11,961 bases of DNA, from assembly GCA_003157595.1 (NCBI GenBank), contig PMKB01000279.1, forward strand, positions 1 through 11,961. The letters run 5' to 3'. Origin of the DNA: Solirubrobacterales bacterium (lineage in GTDB: Bacteria > Actinomycetota > Thermoleophilia > Solirubrobacterales > Solirubrobacteraceae). The notes below the pieces were generated by a model. That model did no database searches. It worked only from the letters and a program-made list of their open reading frames with translations, and had not been told where the DNA came from. Below are positions 11,960 through 11,961 of the stretch, piece after piece; the stretch's first letter is position 1, and each line of letters begins with the position of its first letter. Position numbers and translations under genes: made by a program.

Positions 11960-11961
11960 CG

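Overview
The window is very GC-rich, with strong G/C preference at third codon positions, GTG starts and LuxR-type regulators. This fits a high-GC actinobacterium. The style of the secreted protein and of the regulators makes me think of Thermoleophilia (Solirubrobacterales/Conexibacter-like), but that placement is an inference, not something proved by the sequence.

Left part (1-2260) is a small toxin-antitoxin and debris island. It holds an intact PIN-domain (VapC-like) gene, a short PIN remnant, a small DUF1059 gene on the minus strand with its own promoter, and a 5'-truncated second PIN gene. It ends with a minus-strand MNT-HEPN pair whose motifs match the MntA/HepT (type VII) system exactly: GSX10DXD in the nucleotidyltransferase and RX4HXY in the HEPN protein. 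The MNT protein carries an N-terminal helix-turn-helix. Its start region has three near-identical 9-bp motifs spaced exactly 22 bp apart around a probable leaderless promoter.

Centre (2263-4095): an 11-bp tandem repeat (8 copies) fills the divergent intergenic region in front of purH, which encodes the bifunctional enzyme for the last two steps of IMP synthesis. Just after purH lie three different but perfect 24-bp palindromes that abut one another with no gap, all centred on GCATGC. This is the most striking DNA structure in the window.

Right part (4275-11961): a probable surface-regulation module. A 922-aa LAL/MalT-like ATPase-LuxR regulator is followed by two orphan NarL-type regulators. 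In both, the acidic Asp pair of the receiver is replaced by Gly-Gly. After them comes a 984-aa exported protein with a signal peptide, Ig-like segments and a lysine-rich C-terminal beta domain. Between the first two regulators is a stretch of odd codon use. It contains the GGGGACGCAAAGC core characteristic of class-I cyclic-di-GMP (GEMM) riboswitches together with pairable flanks, although an excellent ribosome binding site also supports translation through it. The exported protein has its own candidate promoter and a strong Shine-Dalgarno sequence. I infer, without direct proof, that the three regulators and the leader RNA control this or another surface product.
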